In this document: in pieces, positions 6,999-14,416 of the stretch
Position numbering within the stretch: position 1 is the stretch's first letter
How the letters are laid out: each line of letters begins with the position of its first letter
From: Acidobacteriota bacterium
GTDB taxonomy: Bacteria > Acidobacteriota > Vicinamibacteria > Vicinamibacterales > UBA2999
Assembly: GCA_016213695.1 (NCBI GenBank)
Contig: JACQZV010000091.1
Location: forward strand, 1 to 42,081
Length of the DNA: 42,081 bases
Direction of reading: 5' to 3'
Made by a program: the position numbers and the translations under genes
Notes under the pieces: model-generated
What the model was told of the DNA's origin: nothing
Databases searched by the model: none
What the model saw: only the letters and a program-made list of their open reading frames with translations

Positions 6999-8987
6999 TT
7001 ACGGCCTGGGCTTCCCGGCCATGACCGACCGGAGCATCTCGTCGCGGCCCGGAAATGTCCACATGGCGACGTCGGGAACGGGTGTCCGGAGAATAGCCGG
7101 GTTTACCACGACGATCAACTCGGTGTCCTGGTCGTTCCGGTTGAACCCCTGGAAGAGCCTCCCGAGAATCGGCACGCCCCGCAACCCCGGGGTGGACGCC
7201 GTATTCGTCGAGGTGCTGTTCGACAGGAGGCCGCCGATGAGCAGGGCCTGGCCATCCTGGAGCCTGGAGCTCGTCCGCAACGCGCGGGTCTGGAACGCCG
7301 TGGTGGCGACGGCGGCGCCGGTCGACTGGCGAATCGCGTCGGTGAGGACGGCGTCCGGCGTCACGACAAGCGGCTGGACGTCGAGCGTGATCGTGTCGTC
7401 CTCGCCCACGAGCGGCCGGATTTGCAGCTGGACGCCGAACGGCACGAATTCGACCGAGCTGAACACACCGGGCGTCGGCTGGGCGGCGCCGGGGGCGCCG
7501 GCCGCGGCGGCGGTGCCGAATGCCGGAGCAAACGCCGTGGGGACCGGCACTTCTCCGCCGATCTGCACCTGCGCGAGCTCGCCGGACAGGACCGTGAGCG
7601 ACGGCGACGACAGGCTCTGCGCGATCCCCTCGCGCTCGAGCAGCGTCAACGCCGAGTCAATCGCGGCATGCCCGCCCGAGTACTGCAGCTCGTTCGACAG
7701 TCCGCCGGTGAGAAACGAGAGCACATTCTGAATGGCCGCGCCGCCGCTCCCGACCCGCGCGGCCTGGTCGCCCTGGACCTGCGTGGCCGACTGTGCGGGG
7801 TTGAGCGACGGCTGGCGGAAGTCTGACGTCACCACCGCTGAACTGGGGTTGAACGAGCGCAGCTTCGTCCGGTTCACCTCGACCAGGCGGATATCGACGC
7901 GAACCTGCGGCAGATCGACGACCTCGATAAACGACAGGATCCGGCCGCCGGCCGCCTGGATGGCCTTGGCGCGTCCGAGGTTGGTCCGCACTTCGTTGGT
8001 CAGGCGGTTTCCCCGCGCCCCTCCGAACAGCGACGACGTCGCGCCGCCGCCGAGCTGGGTCTGCGTCGATTGCGTCTGCATCTGCCCGGCGAGCCCGCCC
8101 GCCTCGTCGGCGACGACACGGATATCGGTATCCGCCAGGGTCTGGCCGGCGAAGAGCTGCGCCGACAGTACGAGCACGCGCATCAGGGCTGTCTGGTTCG
8201 GGACGCGTCCCTCGAGCACGAGCGTGTCCGCGGAGTCGTCTCGAACGTCGCCGTGCAGCACGCGGCGAACCGTCACGTCCTGGCCGCCAATCGCTCGAAC
8301 CGCGTCGCGGATCTTCTCTTCGGGCAGCGCCGGCAGCGTGTCGAGCTGGAGGAGGTTGATCACGGCGCCCGATGTCTGGATCGCGCCCTGGAGTTGCGAC
8401 CGCGGCGCCGGCGGAGCCGCCGCGGCCGGCTGCGCGGCGCCACCGGGCGCGGCCGCGCCGGGATCCTGCGGGGCGGTCGCCAGCAGCGGCTGCACGGCCC
8501 CGCGCCCGTTGTTGCCGGCCTCGAGATAATTGCGCGCGATTGCTTCGGCCGTCATCGACGCCGTCAGATCCGGCACCGCGCCGGTCAGCACGAGCGCATC
8601 GCGATCGGGGGCGCTCTCGACCTCGATCGACGGATGCACGCGCTTGAGCGCGCGCCCGAGCACCGACAGGTCGCGCTCGACCGAAAACGGGAATTCGGTG
8701 GACGTGCCGTTTGCGAACCACACGATGAGCGTGGTCCTGCCCGTTTCGCGGCCCAGCACGAGCACCTCGCGGCTGGTGATGAGCTCCGCCGTCAGGATTT
8801 CAGTGTCGGCAACCGCAAGGCGCTGAATGTCCTGCGTGAACGGCAGGCGCCGGTACTGCGACCTGATGACGACGTTCGGCGCGGGCGGCGCGAGCTGGCG
8901 CGCGGACGCCACCCCTGGCGCGGCGTGGAGCGCGAGACATGCCAGCGCGGTGATGCCGGCCGTCCGGGAGGATGCTGCAAGTGTCAT
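6999..8987 (-). CDS. cpaC: Tad pilus outer-membrane secretin CpaC/RcpA
   Basis: This is the outer-membrane pore of the Tad pilus, 662 residues from the ATG at 8987. The signal peptide MTLAASSRTAGITALACLAL ends near AAPGVASA. The T2SS/T3SS pilus N-domain follows (VVIRSQYRRLPFTQDIQRLA; TTLIVWFANG). A BON-like segment with an Ala/Pro/Gly-rich linker comes next, then a second N-domain around residue 330 (VVDLPQVRVDIRLVEVNR). The secretin domain has VEFVPFGVQLQIRP, RTSSRLQDGQALLIGGLLS and the closing LRGVPILGRLFQG. A longer reading from 9059 is possible, but a perfect minus-strand -10 box at 9025-9030 would put it upstream of transcription. It is the first gene of the operon. Confidence 0.92.
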   Translation of the reverse strand: MTLAASSRTAGITALACLALHAAPGVASARQLAPPAPNVVIRSQYRRLPFTQDIQRLAVADTEILTAELITSREVLVLGRETGRTTLIVWFANGTSTEFPFSVERDLSVLGRALKRVHPSIEVESAPDRDALVLTGAVPDLTASMTAEAIARNYLEAGNNGRGAVQPLLATAPQDPGAAAPGGAAQPAAAAPPAPRSQLQGAIQTSGAVINLLQLDTLPALPEEKIRDAVRAIGGQDVTVRRVLHGDVRDDSADTLVLEGRVPNQTALMRVLVLSAQLFAGQTLADTDIRVVADEAGGLAGQMQTQSTQTQLGGGATSSLFGGARGNRLTNEVRTNLGRAKAIQAAGGRILSFIEVVDLPQVRVDIRLVEVNRTKLRSFNPSSAVVTSDFRQPSLNPAQSATQVQGDQAARVGSGGAAIQNVLSFLTGGLSNELQYSGGHAAIDSALTLLEREGIAQSLSSPSLTVLSGELAQVQIGGEVPVPTAFAPAFGTAAAAGAPGAAQPTPGVFSSVEFVPFGVQLQIRPLVGEDDTITLDVQPLVVTPDAVLTDAIRQSTGAAVATTAFQTRALRTSSRLQDGQALLIGGLLSNSTSTNTASTPGLRGVPILGRLFQGFNRNDQDTELIVVVNPAILRTPVPDVAMWTFPGRDEMLRSVMAGKPRP

Positions 8988-9024
8988 GAAGCCAGGCGAA
9001 TGAACTGTTTGGCGAGCCCCGCGG

Positions 9025-9030
9025 ATTATA
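9025..9030 (-). promoter_or_regulatory. -10 element of the Tad operon promoter
   Basis: The minus strand reads TATAAT at 9030-9025, a perfect -10 hexamer in an otherwise GC-rich spacer. A 17-bp spacer would place a poor -35 (CGCTTT) at 9048-9053. Transcription would begin near 9018, leaving a leader of about 30 nt before the cpaC ATG at 8987. The 8988-9171 spacer otherwise holds GC-rich CGGCCG words at 9092-9116 and no clear promoter for the divergent gene. Confidence 0.5.
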
Positions 9031-9171
9031 AGTCGCTGCGCCTCGACAAAGCGTTCCATTGCCGGCCCAGGGGGCGTCTCAAAAAGTGAACGGCCGACAC
9101 GGCCGGCACGGCCGATTTCAGGCCTGATTTCGGTGCCTCAGCCGGGTACGCGCCTTGCTCCGACACCCTCC

Positions 9172-10113
9172 ATGGACATCAATAAAGGGGCCGTCGGCAT
9201 CTTTGTCGCCCTCTGCGCGATAGGAGGCGCGGCCGGTTTCTACCTGACCACGGGTGGAGGCGACGCGCCGGCCCCGCCGCCGGCCGTGCCGGCCGATGTC
9301 AGGTCATCCGCGCCGGAGGACTCGACGTCCGGGCCAACCGGCCGGGACGCCACGCTCCGGCGTTCGGCCCCCGCCCGGCCGGCCGGTGCCGCGCGCCGTG
9401 TCGCGCCCGCCTCCCGGGCCGCCGGGCCGCTCCGGCAGACGACCCCGAGCCGTTCCGCGCCGGCCGTGACACCGAGTCAGCCGCTCCCGCCCGCGGACGC
9501 CGGGGCGCCGCAGGGGAACGCGGTTGACGAACCACGCCGCGCGGACGCCGCGCCGCCCGAGCCGGCGGACCCGCCGCCGGCGCCCTCGTTTGTGGAGCTG
9601 GTCGTGCCGGCTGAAGCGGTCATCGGCCTCCAGGTCGAGACGACGCTGACGAGCGAGCGCGCCCGCGTCGAGGACGAAGTGCTGGCGCGCGTCACGCGCG
9701 ACGTCCGCGTCGGCGACCGCGTCGCGATTCCGGCGGGTGCGACCGCGCACGGGCAGGTCACGCTCGTCGAGCGCGGCGGCCGGCTGCGGGAGCGGGCGCG
9801 TCTCGGCGTCCGCTTCACCTCCATCGTCCTCGCCGACGGCACGCGCGTGCCGCTCGTCACCGACACGGTCTATCGCGAGGGCGACTCGCCCGGACGCGAC
9901 AGCGCCGCGAAAATCGGGGGCGGGGCGATCGGCGGCGCCATCATCGGCGGCATCTTCGGGGGCGCGAAGGGCGCCGCGATCGGCGGCTCGGTCGGCGCGG
10001 GCGCCGGCACGGCCGCCGCCTATGCCGGCGGGCGCAGCGCCGCCACGCTGCCGGGCGGGACGCCCGTCACCGTCCGCCTGGTCGAGCCGGCCACGGTCAC
10101 CGTCGAGTACTGA
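9172..10113 (+). CDS. Membrane-anchored protein with glycine-zipper C-terminus
   Basis: I do not recognise a named function. The 313-residue product starts with one helix (GAVGIFVALCAIGGAAGFYL). A long low-complexity Pro/Ala/Arg-rich segment follows, roughly residues 30-135. A compact beta-rich domain comes next (VIGLQVETTLTSERARVEDE; GDRVAIPAGATAHGQVTLVE), then a glycine zipper (GGGAIGGAIIGGIFGGAKGA) and a final strand TVRLVEPATVTVEY. The middle domain resembles the beta-barrel of TrbI/VirB10-like proteins that set pore properties, but this is a weak resemblance. An envelope role is likely. The ATG at 9172 is chosen because the helix starts directly after it; a GTG at 9133 is in frame. No good Shine-Dalgarno is visible. 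Confidence 0.6.
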   Translation: MDINKGAVGIFVALCAIGGAAGFYLTTGGGDAPAPPPAVPADVRSSAPEDSTSGPTGRDATLRRSAPARPAGAARRVAPASRAAGPLRQTTPSRSAPAVTPSQPLPPADAGAPQGNAVDEPRRADAAPPEPADPPPAPSFVELVVPAEAVIGLQVETTLTSERARVEDEVLARVTRDVRVGDRVAIPAGATAHGQVTLVERGGRLRERARLGVRFTSIVLADGTRVPLVTDTVYREGDSPGRDSAAKIGGGAIGGAIIGGIFGGAKGAAIGGSVGAGAGTAAAYAGGRSAATLPGGTPVTVRLVEPATVTVEY

Positions 10114-10144
10114 GGGTGTAAGATCGGCGGCCAGGAGAGATTTC

Positions 10145-10672
10145 ATGAACATACGTCTTGCCCTGGCTGCCGTCCTTGCCGTGTGTGTGGCGATCCCGGC
10201 CGGCGCCCAGGTTCAGAAGAAGGAATTCCCCGGAGTCCGGAACTACTCGCGCGTTGACGCGACCGTCGGGTGCGGCGGGGCCGTGGATGCGAGCGCGGTG
10301 GGCGCGCTGAAGAAAGAAGGATTCGTCTCGATCGTCAACCTCCGGCTCGCGAGCGAAGAGGGCGCCAACGTCGAAGGTGAGCGCGCCGCGGCGCAGGCCG
10401 TCGGCCTGAAGTACATCCATCTGCCGTTCAACGCCGCCCAGCCCGACCCGAAAGTCGTGGACAGCTTCCTGGCCGCCGTGGCCGATCGCAGCAACCAGCC
10501 GGTGTTCATCCACTGCGGATCGGCAAGCCGCGTCGGCGGCATGTGGGCGATCAAGCGGGCGCTCAACGACAAGTGGCCCCTCGACAGAGCGATCGCCGAG
10601 GGCAAGACGATCGGGCTGAGCAACCCCGGGCTCGAAGCGTTCGTCACCGACTACATCAAAAGCCATCAGTGA
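10145..10672 (+). CDS. Exported DUF442-type protein tyrosine phosphatase-like protein
   Basis: This is a 175-residue exported protein with a clear signal peptide (MNIRLALAAVLAVCVAIPAGAQ). The mature part matches the DUF442/beta-lactamase-hydrolase-like phosphatase fold: GFVSIVNLRLASEEG, then KYIHLPFNAAQPDP, then the P-loop FIHCGSASRVGGMW. The loop is C-x4-R, as usual in DUF442 proteins, rather than the C-x5-R of classical tyrosine phosphatases. The catalytic Cys and Arg are both present. The substrate is unknown. AGGAGA lies 6 bp before the ATG, and the gene begins 31 bp after the glycine-zipper gene. Its TGA overlaps the GTG of the next gene, so the decarboxylase is probably co-translated. 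Confidence 0.75.
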   Translation: MNIRLALAAVLAVCVAIPAGAQVQKKEFPGVRNYSRVDATVGCGGAVDASAVGALKKEGFVSIVNLRLASEEGANVEGERAAAQAVGLKYIHLPFNAAQPDPKVVDSFLAAVADRSNQPVFIHCGSASRVGGMWAIKRALNDKWPLDRAIAEGKTIGLSNPGLEAFVTDYIKSHQ

Positions 10673-12102
10673 AGGTGGATCCGTCCGATTTCCGCCGCCA
10701 CGGCCATGCGCTGGTGGAGTGGATTGCGGAATATCTGGCGGGTTCCGAGCGCTACCCCGTCCTGTCGCGCGTGGCGCCCGGCGATGTCCGCCGGGCGCTG
10801 CCCGACGCCGCGCCCGAGCAGGGCGAGTCCTTCGAGTCGATCTTCGCGGATTTCGAGCGCGTCCTCGTTCCGGCGCTGACGCACTGGAACCATCCGGGCT
10901 TCTTCGGCTACTTCGCGATCACGGCCAGCGCTCCCGGCGTGCTCGCTGAATTCCTCTCCGCGGCGCTCAACCAGCAGGCCATGCTGTGGCGGACCTCGCC
11001 CGCCGCCACCGAACTCGAGGAGGTCTCCCTCGGCTGGCTCCGCAGGCTGATGGGACTGCCCGACTCGTTCGAGGGCGTCATCTACGATACGGCCTCCATC
11101 TCGAGCCTCCACGCGCTGGCCGCCGCGCGCGAGCTGGTCATGCCGGACGTGCGCGAGCGCGGCATGGCGGGGCGCGCCGATCTGGGCGCCTTCCGCGTGT
11201 ACTGCTCCGAGCAGGCGCACGTCTCGATTGACAAGGCCGTGATTCTGCTCGGCCTCGGTCAGCGGAGCCTGCGCCACGTGGCCGTCGACGCGGATTTCCG
11301 GATGCGCGCCGACGCGTTGCGCACCGCGATCTCCGAGGACCGTACCGCCGGCGTCACGCCGCTGGCCGTCGTGGCGACCGCGGGGACGACGTCGACCACG
11401 AGCGTCGATCCGCTTGGCGAGATCGCGACGATCTGCCGGCGCGAGGGCGTGTGGCTCCACGTGGATGCCGCCTACGCCGGTGTGACGGCGATGCTGCCGG
11501 AGTACCGGCCTCGGTTTGCCGGCTGGGAGCAGGCCGACTCGGTGGTCGTCAACCCGCACAAGTGGCTGTTCACGCCGTTCGATCTGAGCGCGTTCTACTG
11601 CCGGCGGATGGACGCGGTGCGCCAGGCGTTTTCGCTCGTGCCGGAGTACCTCCAGACGCCGGAAGGCGCGCGCGGCGTCCGCAACCTGATGGACACCGGC
11701 GTGCAGCTCGGGCGGCGGTTCCGCGCGCTCAAGTTATGGATGGTGCTTCGGCACTTCGGGGCCGCCGGCCTCCGCGCCGCGCTGAACGAGCACCTGCGCC
11801 TCGCGCAGATCTTCCGCGCGTGGGTCGACGCCGATCCGCAGTTCGAGCGGCTCGCGCCGGCGCCCTTCAGCGTGGTCTGCTTTCGAGGACGGCCCGCCGG
11901 CTTCTCCGGAACGGCCGAAGAGCTCGACGCGCTGAACGCACGCCTGCTCGACGCCGTGAACGCGACCGGAGAGGTGTTCCTTTCACACACGCGCCTCAAC
12001 GGGCGCTTCGCGCTGCGGCTCGCCGTCGGCCACCTGCGCACCACCGACGAGCACGTCGCGCGCGCGTGGGAACTGCTGAAGCAGCACCTGTCACAGTCCT
12101 GA
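10669..12102 (+). CDS. PLP-dependent group II amino acid decarboxylase (aromatic-type)
   Basis: This is a cytosolic pyridoxal-phosphate decarboxylase of the aromatic-L-amino-acid/tyrosine/tryptophan group, 477 residues, the normal family length. Visible signatures are WNHPGFFGYFAITASAPGVL near the N-terminus, the substrate/cofactor segment DTASISSLHALAAARE, EQAHVSIDKAVILLG, the cofactor Asp in WLHVDAAYAG, and the PLP lysine in NPHKWLFTPFDLSAFYCR. A C-terminal domain with GRFALRLAVGHLRTT closes the protein. I choose the GTG at 10669, which forms GTGA with the previous stop; a second GTG at 10675 is possible. Sequence alone does not tell whether the substrate is Trp, Tyr, DOPA or another amino acid. 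Confidence 0.88.
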   Translation: MKVDPSDFRRHGHALVEWIAEYLAGSERYPVLSRVAPGDVRRALPDAAPEQGESFESIFADFERVLVPALTHWNHPGFFGYFAITASAPGVLAEFLSAALNQQAMLWRTSPAATELEEVSLGWLRRLMGLPDSFEGVIYDTASISSLHALAAARELVMPDVRERGMAGRADLGAFRVYCSEQAHVSIDKAVILLGLGQRSLRHVAVDADFRMRADALRTAISEDRTAGVTPLAVVATAGTTSTTSVDPLGEIATICRREGVWLHVDAAYAGVTAMLPEYRPRFAGWEQADSVVVNPHKWLFTPFDLSAFYCRRMDAVRQAFSLVPEYLQTPEGARGVRNLMDTGVQLGRRFRALKLWMVLRHFGAAGLRAALNEHLRLAQIFRAWVDADPQFERLAPAPFSVVCFRGRPAGFSGTAEELDALNARLLDAVNATGEVFLSHTRLNGRFALRLAVGHLRTTDEHVARAWELLKQHLSQS

Positions 12103-12111
12103 TCGGCGCCG

Positions 12112-12546
12112 TCAGTCCAGCCTCCAGCATTCGGTCCATCCAGCTTCCGCGCGCTCGAGCGCCACGCATCCGTGCGGTGGAAACTCGGCGCCAGGCGCGT
12201 CGCCGCGAAGCAGGTGCAGCAGCCGGTTGAGATGCGGCATGTGGCCGACGATGACGATCGCGCGGTCGTCGGCGTCGAGCTCGTCGCGGATCCATCGGGG
12301 CGGGTCGTCGGGCTGCAGGCCGCGGACGGCGGACAGACGCGCCAGCGGCTGGCACGCGCGCCCGAACAGCTCCGCCGTCTGCCGCGCCCGCACTTTCCCG
12401 CTGTGCCAGATTGCGTCGGGGCGCACGCCCCGCGCCGCGGCATCGGCGGCCAGCCGCGCGGCCGCCGCCCGCCCGGCCGCCGACAACGGCCGCATCGGAT
12501 CGACCTCCGGTCCGACGGCCTCCGCGTGATGCACCAGCACTATCAT
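12112..12546 (-). CDS. SixA-like histidine phosphatase
   Basis: This is a 144-residue histidine-phosphatase-superfamily protein, close to SixA in size and arrangement. The catalytic His segment reads LVHHAEAV, so the Arg of the usual RHG/RHA motif is His here. Downstream come RPLSAAGRAAAARLA, the segment DAIWHSGKVRARQTAELF (the conserved S-x-x-x-R-A-x-Q-T) and the second catalytic His in VIVGHMPHLNRLLHLL. SixA removes phosphate from phospho-His proteins such as HPt domains or PTS components; the partner here is unknown. The ATG at 12546 is chosen because the first strand begins right there. The gene is convergent with the decarboxylase, with only 9 bp between their stops. Confidence 0.8.
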   Translation of the reverse strand: MIVLVHHAEAVGPEVDPMRPLSAAGRAAAARLAADAAARGVRPDAIWHSGKVRARQTAELFGRACQPLARLSAVRGLQPDDPPRWIRDELDADDRAIVIVGHMPHLNRLLHLLRGDAPGAEFPPHGCVALERAEAGWTECWRLD

Positions 12547-12578
12547 CCTGAAGCCCATAGCCTGAAGCCCGAAGCCTG
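12547..12578 (+). repeat. 14-bp word repeat CCTGAAGCCC, about 2.4 copies
   Basis: CCTGAAGCCCATAG is followed by CCTGAAGCCCGAAG and a partial CCTGA, a 14-bp period. The block fills the space between the sixA-like start and the metK promoter. A related word in reverse orientation (GGCTTCAGGC) occurs at 25654-25665, also in a spacer. No function is evident. Confidence 0.65.
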
Positions 12579-12587
12579 ATTGTGATC

Positions 12588-12593
12588 TATACT
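12588..12593 (+). promoter_or_regulatory. -10 element of the metK promoter
   Basis: TATACT sits 3 bp before the first leader hairpin, so transcription would start about at that hairpin (12596-12600). No good -35 is visible 17 bp upstream, where the CCTGAAGCCC repeats lie. Confidence 0.45.
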
Positions 12594-12723
12594 GGGCGCT
12601 TCGGGAGCGCGGCGATTTCATCGACTTGATGGGCCGCGCGGTCGGGATCTCATCCTATCTAAGTCGCGAGCAGGCCCGCGACACGTCGCCGGGCCTTTTT
12701 CTTGTCTTTCAGTGGGGAGCACC
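12594..12723 (+). promoter_or_regulatory. Structured metK leader with competing antiterminator and terminator
   Basis: The leader contains, in order: a GCGCT/AGCGC hairpin (12596-12610), an overlapping GCGGC/GCCGC hairpin with inner CATC/GATG pairing (12609-12637), and a GTCGCG/CGCGAC stem (12663-12668 with 12677-12682). The last stem shares bases with the terminator at 12672-12700. The two mutually exclusive stems make a standard expression platform. The downstream gene is S-adenosylmethionine synthetase, so a SAM-responsive riboswitch is the natural guess. I cannot match the core of SAM-I, SAM-II or SAM-III. A short frame through the region (from 12626) is not Met-rich, so peptide-based attenuation is unlikely. 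Confidence 0.55.
12672..12700 (+). terminator. Intrinsic terminator in the metK leader
   Basis: AGGCCCG (12672-12678) pairs perfectly with CGGGCCT (12690-12696). An inner CGA/TCG extension and a T run (12696-12700) follow the usual pattern. It lies 24 bp before the metK start, so it either ends upstream transcripts or, more likely, acts as the off-state of the metK leader. Confidence 0.75.
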
Positions 12724-13860
12724 ATGTCGGGTTACACGTTCACGTCTGAGTCGGTGTCCGAAGGGCATCCGGACAAGGTCTGCGACTACATCTCCGATTC
12801 CATCCTCGACGCCTGCCTCGCGCAGGACCGGAACAGCCGCGTGGCGTGCGAAACGCTCTGCAAGAGCGACACGGTCGTCATTGCCGGCGAGATCACGACC
12901 AGGGCGACGCTTGATTTCGACCGGATCGTGCGGCAGGCCGTGAAGGACATCGGCTACACCGATACGGGCGAGCCGTTCTGCGACACCACCTTGAAGCTGA
13001 TTTCGATCATCACGCAGCAGTCGCCGCAGATCTCGCAGGGCGTCACCGCGGCGACAAGCCAGAGCGGCGACCAGGGCGCCGGCGACCAGGGGATCATGTT
13101 CGGATACGCCACCGACGAGTCGCCGGAGCTGATGCCGCTGCCGCTGCTGCTCGCGCACAAGCTCACCAAGGGGCTCGCCGACGACCGCAAGGCCGGCGCG
13201 GTATCCTGGCTGCGCCCCGACAGCAAGTCGCAGGTCTCGGTGCTCTACGAGAACAACCAGCCGAAAGAAGTCACCGCCGTGGTCGTCTCGACGCAGCACA
13301 CGCCGCAGGCCGACCAGAAGAAGATTGCCGCCTACGTGCGCGAGGCGCTCGGGCCGCGGGTGCTCGGCCAGTGGTGGCGGCCGGACGTGACGCTCTTCGT
13401 CAACCCGACCGGCGACTTCAGCCACGGCGGGCCGTCGGCCGACGCCGGCGTCACCGGCCGCAAGATCATCGTCGACAGCTACGGCGGCGCGGGACGCCAC
13501 GGCGGCGGCGCGTTCAGCGGCAAGGACCCGTCGAAGGTGGACCGCAGCAGCGCGTACTTCTGCCGCTACGTCGCCAAGCAGGTGGTCGCCGGGGGCCTCG
13601 CCAGGAAAGCGGAAATCCAGGTCGGCTACGCGATCGGGATGGCCAAGCCGGTGTCGGTGAAGGTGGACACCTTCGGGACCGGCGACGAGCGGGCCGCGGC
13701 GGAGTTCGTGATGAACGCGTTCGATTTCCGTCCGCGCGCGATCATCGAGCGGCTCGACCTGCTGCGACCCATCTACCGCAGCACGACCAACTACGGCCAC
13801 TTCGGACGCCCGGGGCTCCCCTGGGAGGTCGTCGAGAAGCCGGCCGCAGTCGCGCGGTAA
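12724..13860 (+). CDS. metK: S-adenosylmethionine synthetase
   Basis: MetK makes S-adenosylmethionine from methionine and ATP in the cytoplasm. The 378-residue product carries the family signatures: the start FTSESVSEGHPDKVCDYISD, the hexapeptide GAGDQG inside GDQGAGDQGIMFGYATDE, and the glycine-rich P-loop-like GGGAFSGKDPSKVDRSSAY. The C-terminus is TNYGHFGRPGLPWE. GGGGAG precedes the ATG at 12724 by a good distance; a GTG at 12712 in the same frame is less likely. Expression is probably controlled by the structured leader directly upstream. Confidence 0.97.
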   Translation: MSGYTFTSESVSEGHPDKVCDYISDSILDACLAQDRNSRVACETLCKSDTVVIAGEITTRATLDFDRIVRQAVKDIGYTDTGEPFCDTTLKLISIITQQSPQISQGVTAATSQSGDQGAGDQGIMFGYATDESPELMPLPLLLAHKLTKGLADDRKAGAVSWLRPDSKSQVSVLYENNQPKEVTAVVVSTQHTPQADQKKIAAYVREALGPRVLGQWWRPDVTLFVNPTGDFSHGGPSADAGVTGRKIIVDSYGGAGRHGGGAFSGKDPSKVDRSSAYFCRYVAKQVVAGGLARKAEIQVGYAIGMAKPVSVKVDTFGTGDERAAAEFVMNAFDFRPRAIIERLDLLRPIYRSTTNYGHFGRPGLPWEVVEKPAAVAR

Positions 13861-13866
13861 GGGGCT

Positions 13867-13904
13867 GGCGGGTCCGCCGCTCGCGTCGCTGTGCGGGACC
13901 CGCC
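13867..13904. repeat. REP-like palindrome (family A) between convergent metK and lipoprotein genes
   Basis: GGCGGGTCC (13867-13875) pairs perfectly with GGACCCGCC (13896-13904). The strand complement of 13894-13911 is ACGTAGGGCGGGTCCCGC, which recurs exactly at 21738-21755 inside hisB. There is no T run, but the position between two convergent stops would allow it to end transcription from both sides. Confidence 0.75.
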
Positions 13905-13909
13905 CTACG

Positions 13910-14416
13910 TCAAAACAGCTCGTACCAGCGGCGCTGCCGATCGGTGACGAGCGTCTGCACCGCGCCGACCTGCTGGGCCACCTGCTGCGCCGTCGGCTCC
14001 GCCACGCCAATCGACATCAGCAGCGACTGCGTGTCGTTCTGCAGCGTTTCCACCTGCCGGTCGCTCATCTCGCGCGCCATCATGGCCATGTAATAGTGGT
14101 GCGCCAGTTGCTGGGCGGCCGGGCCGGGCAGGCTCACGCCCGCCAGCGTCTGGACGGTTCGACGCGAGAGCTCGTCAACCGCGGGTTCCGCCTTCGGCTT
14201 GCCGTCGGTGTACTTCCGCAGATCGTCGGCCAGATCCGCTGCCGCCTGCGGGTCGCGCCCCAGGGCGACGTTCTGCAGATCGTGCGCCACGTCGACCAGC
14301 TCCTGCTCCCGCTCCACGCTCGGCGTCGGAACCGGACCGTCCCCCTGGCGGCAGCCGCCCACCGTGAGCACCGCCGCCGCAATCACCCCGTAACGAAACG
14401 TAGATGCCATGCGCAT
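13910..14416 (-). CDS. Small lipoprotein of unknown function linked to modABC
   Basis: I do not recognise this 168-residue protein. It has a lipoprotein signal (YGVIAAAVLTVGGC), so it is probably acylated at the Cys in the lipobox. The mature part is all alpha-helical in appearance, rich in Gln, Asp and Ala (VDVAHDLQNVALGRDPQAAA; SDRQVETLQNDTQSLLMSIG). The ATG at 14416 shares one base with the modC stop (TGATG), so the gene is translationally coupled to the molybdate transporter. That does not prove a role in molybdenum handling. A second ATG at 14410 is possible. Confidence 0.6.
   Translation of the reverse strand: MRMASTFRYGVIAAAVLTVGGCRQGDGPVPTPSVEREQELVDVAHDLQNVALGRDPQAAADLADDLRKYTDGKPKAEPAVDELSRRTVQTLAGVSLPGPAAQQLAHHYYMAMMAREMSDRQVETLQNDTQSLLMSIGVAEPTAQQVAQQVGAVQTLVTDRQRRWYELF

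Noticed and set aside
12626-12700. A frame in the metK leader as a Met-rich leader peptide
   Set aside because: The frame starting at 12626 is not enriched in Met codons and no attenuation by translation can be argued from it.
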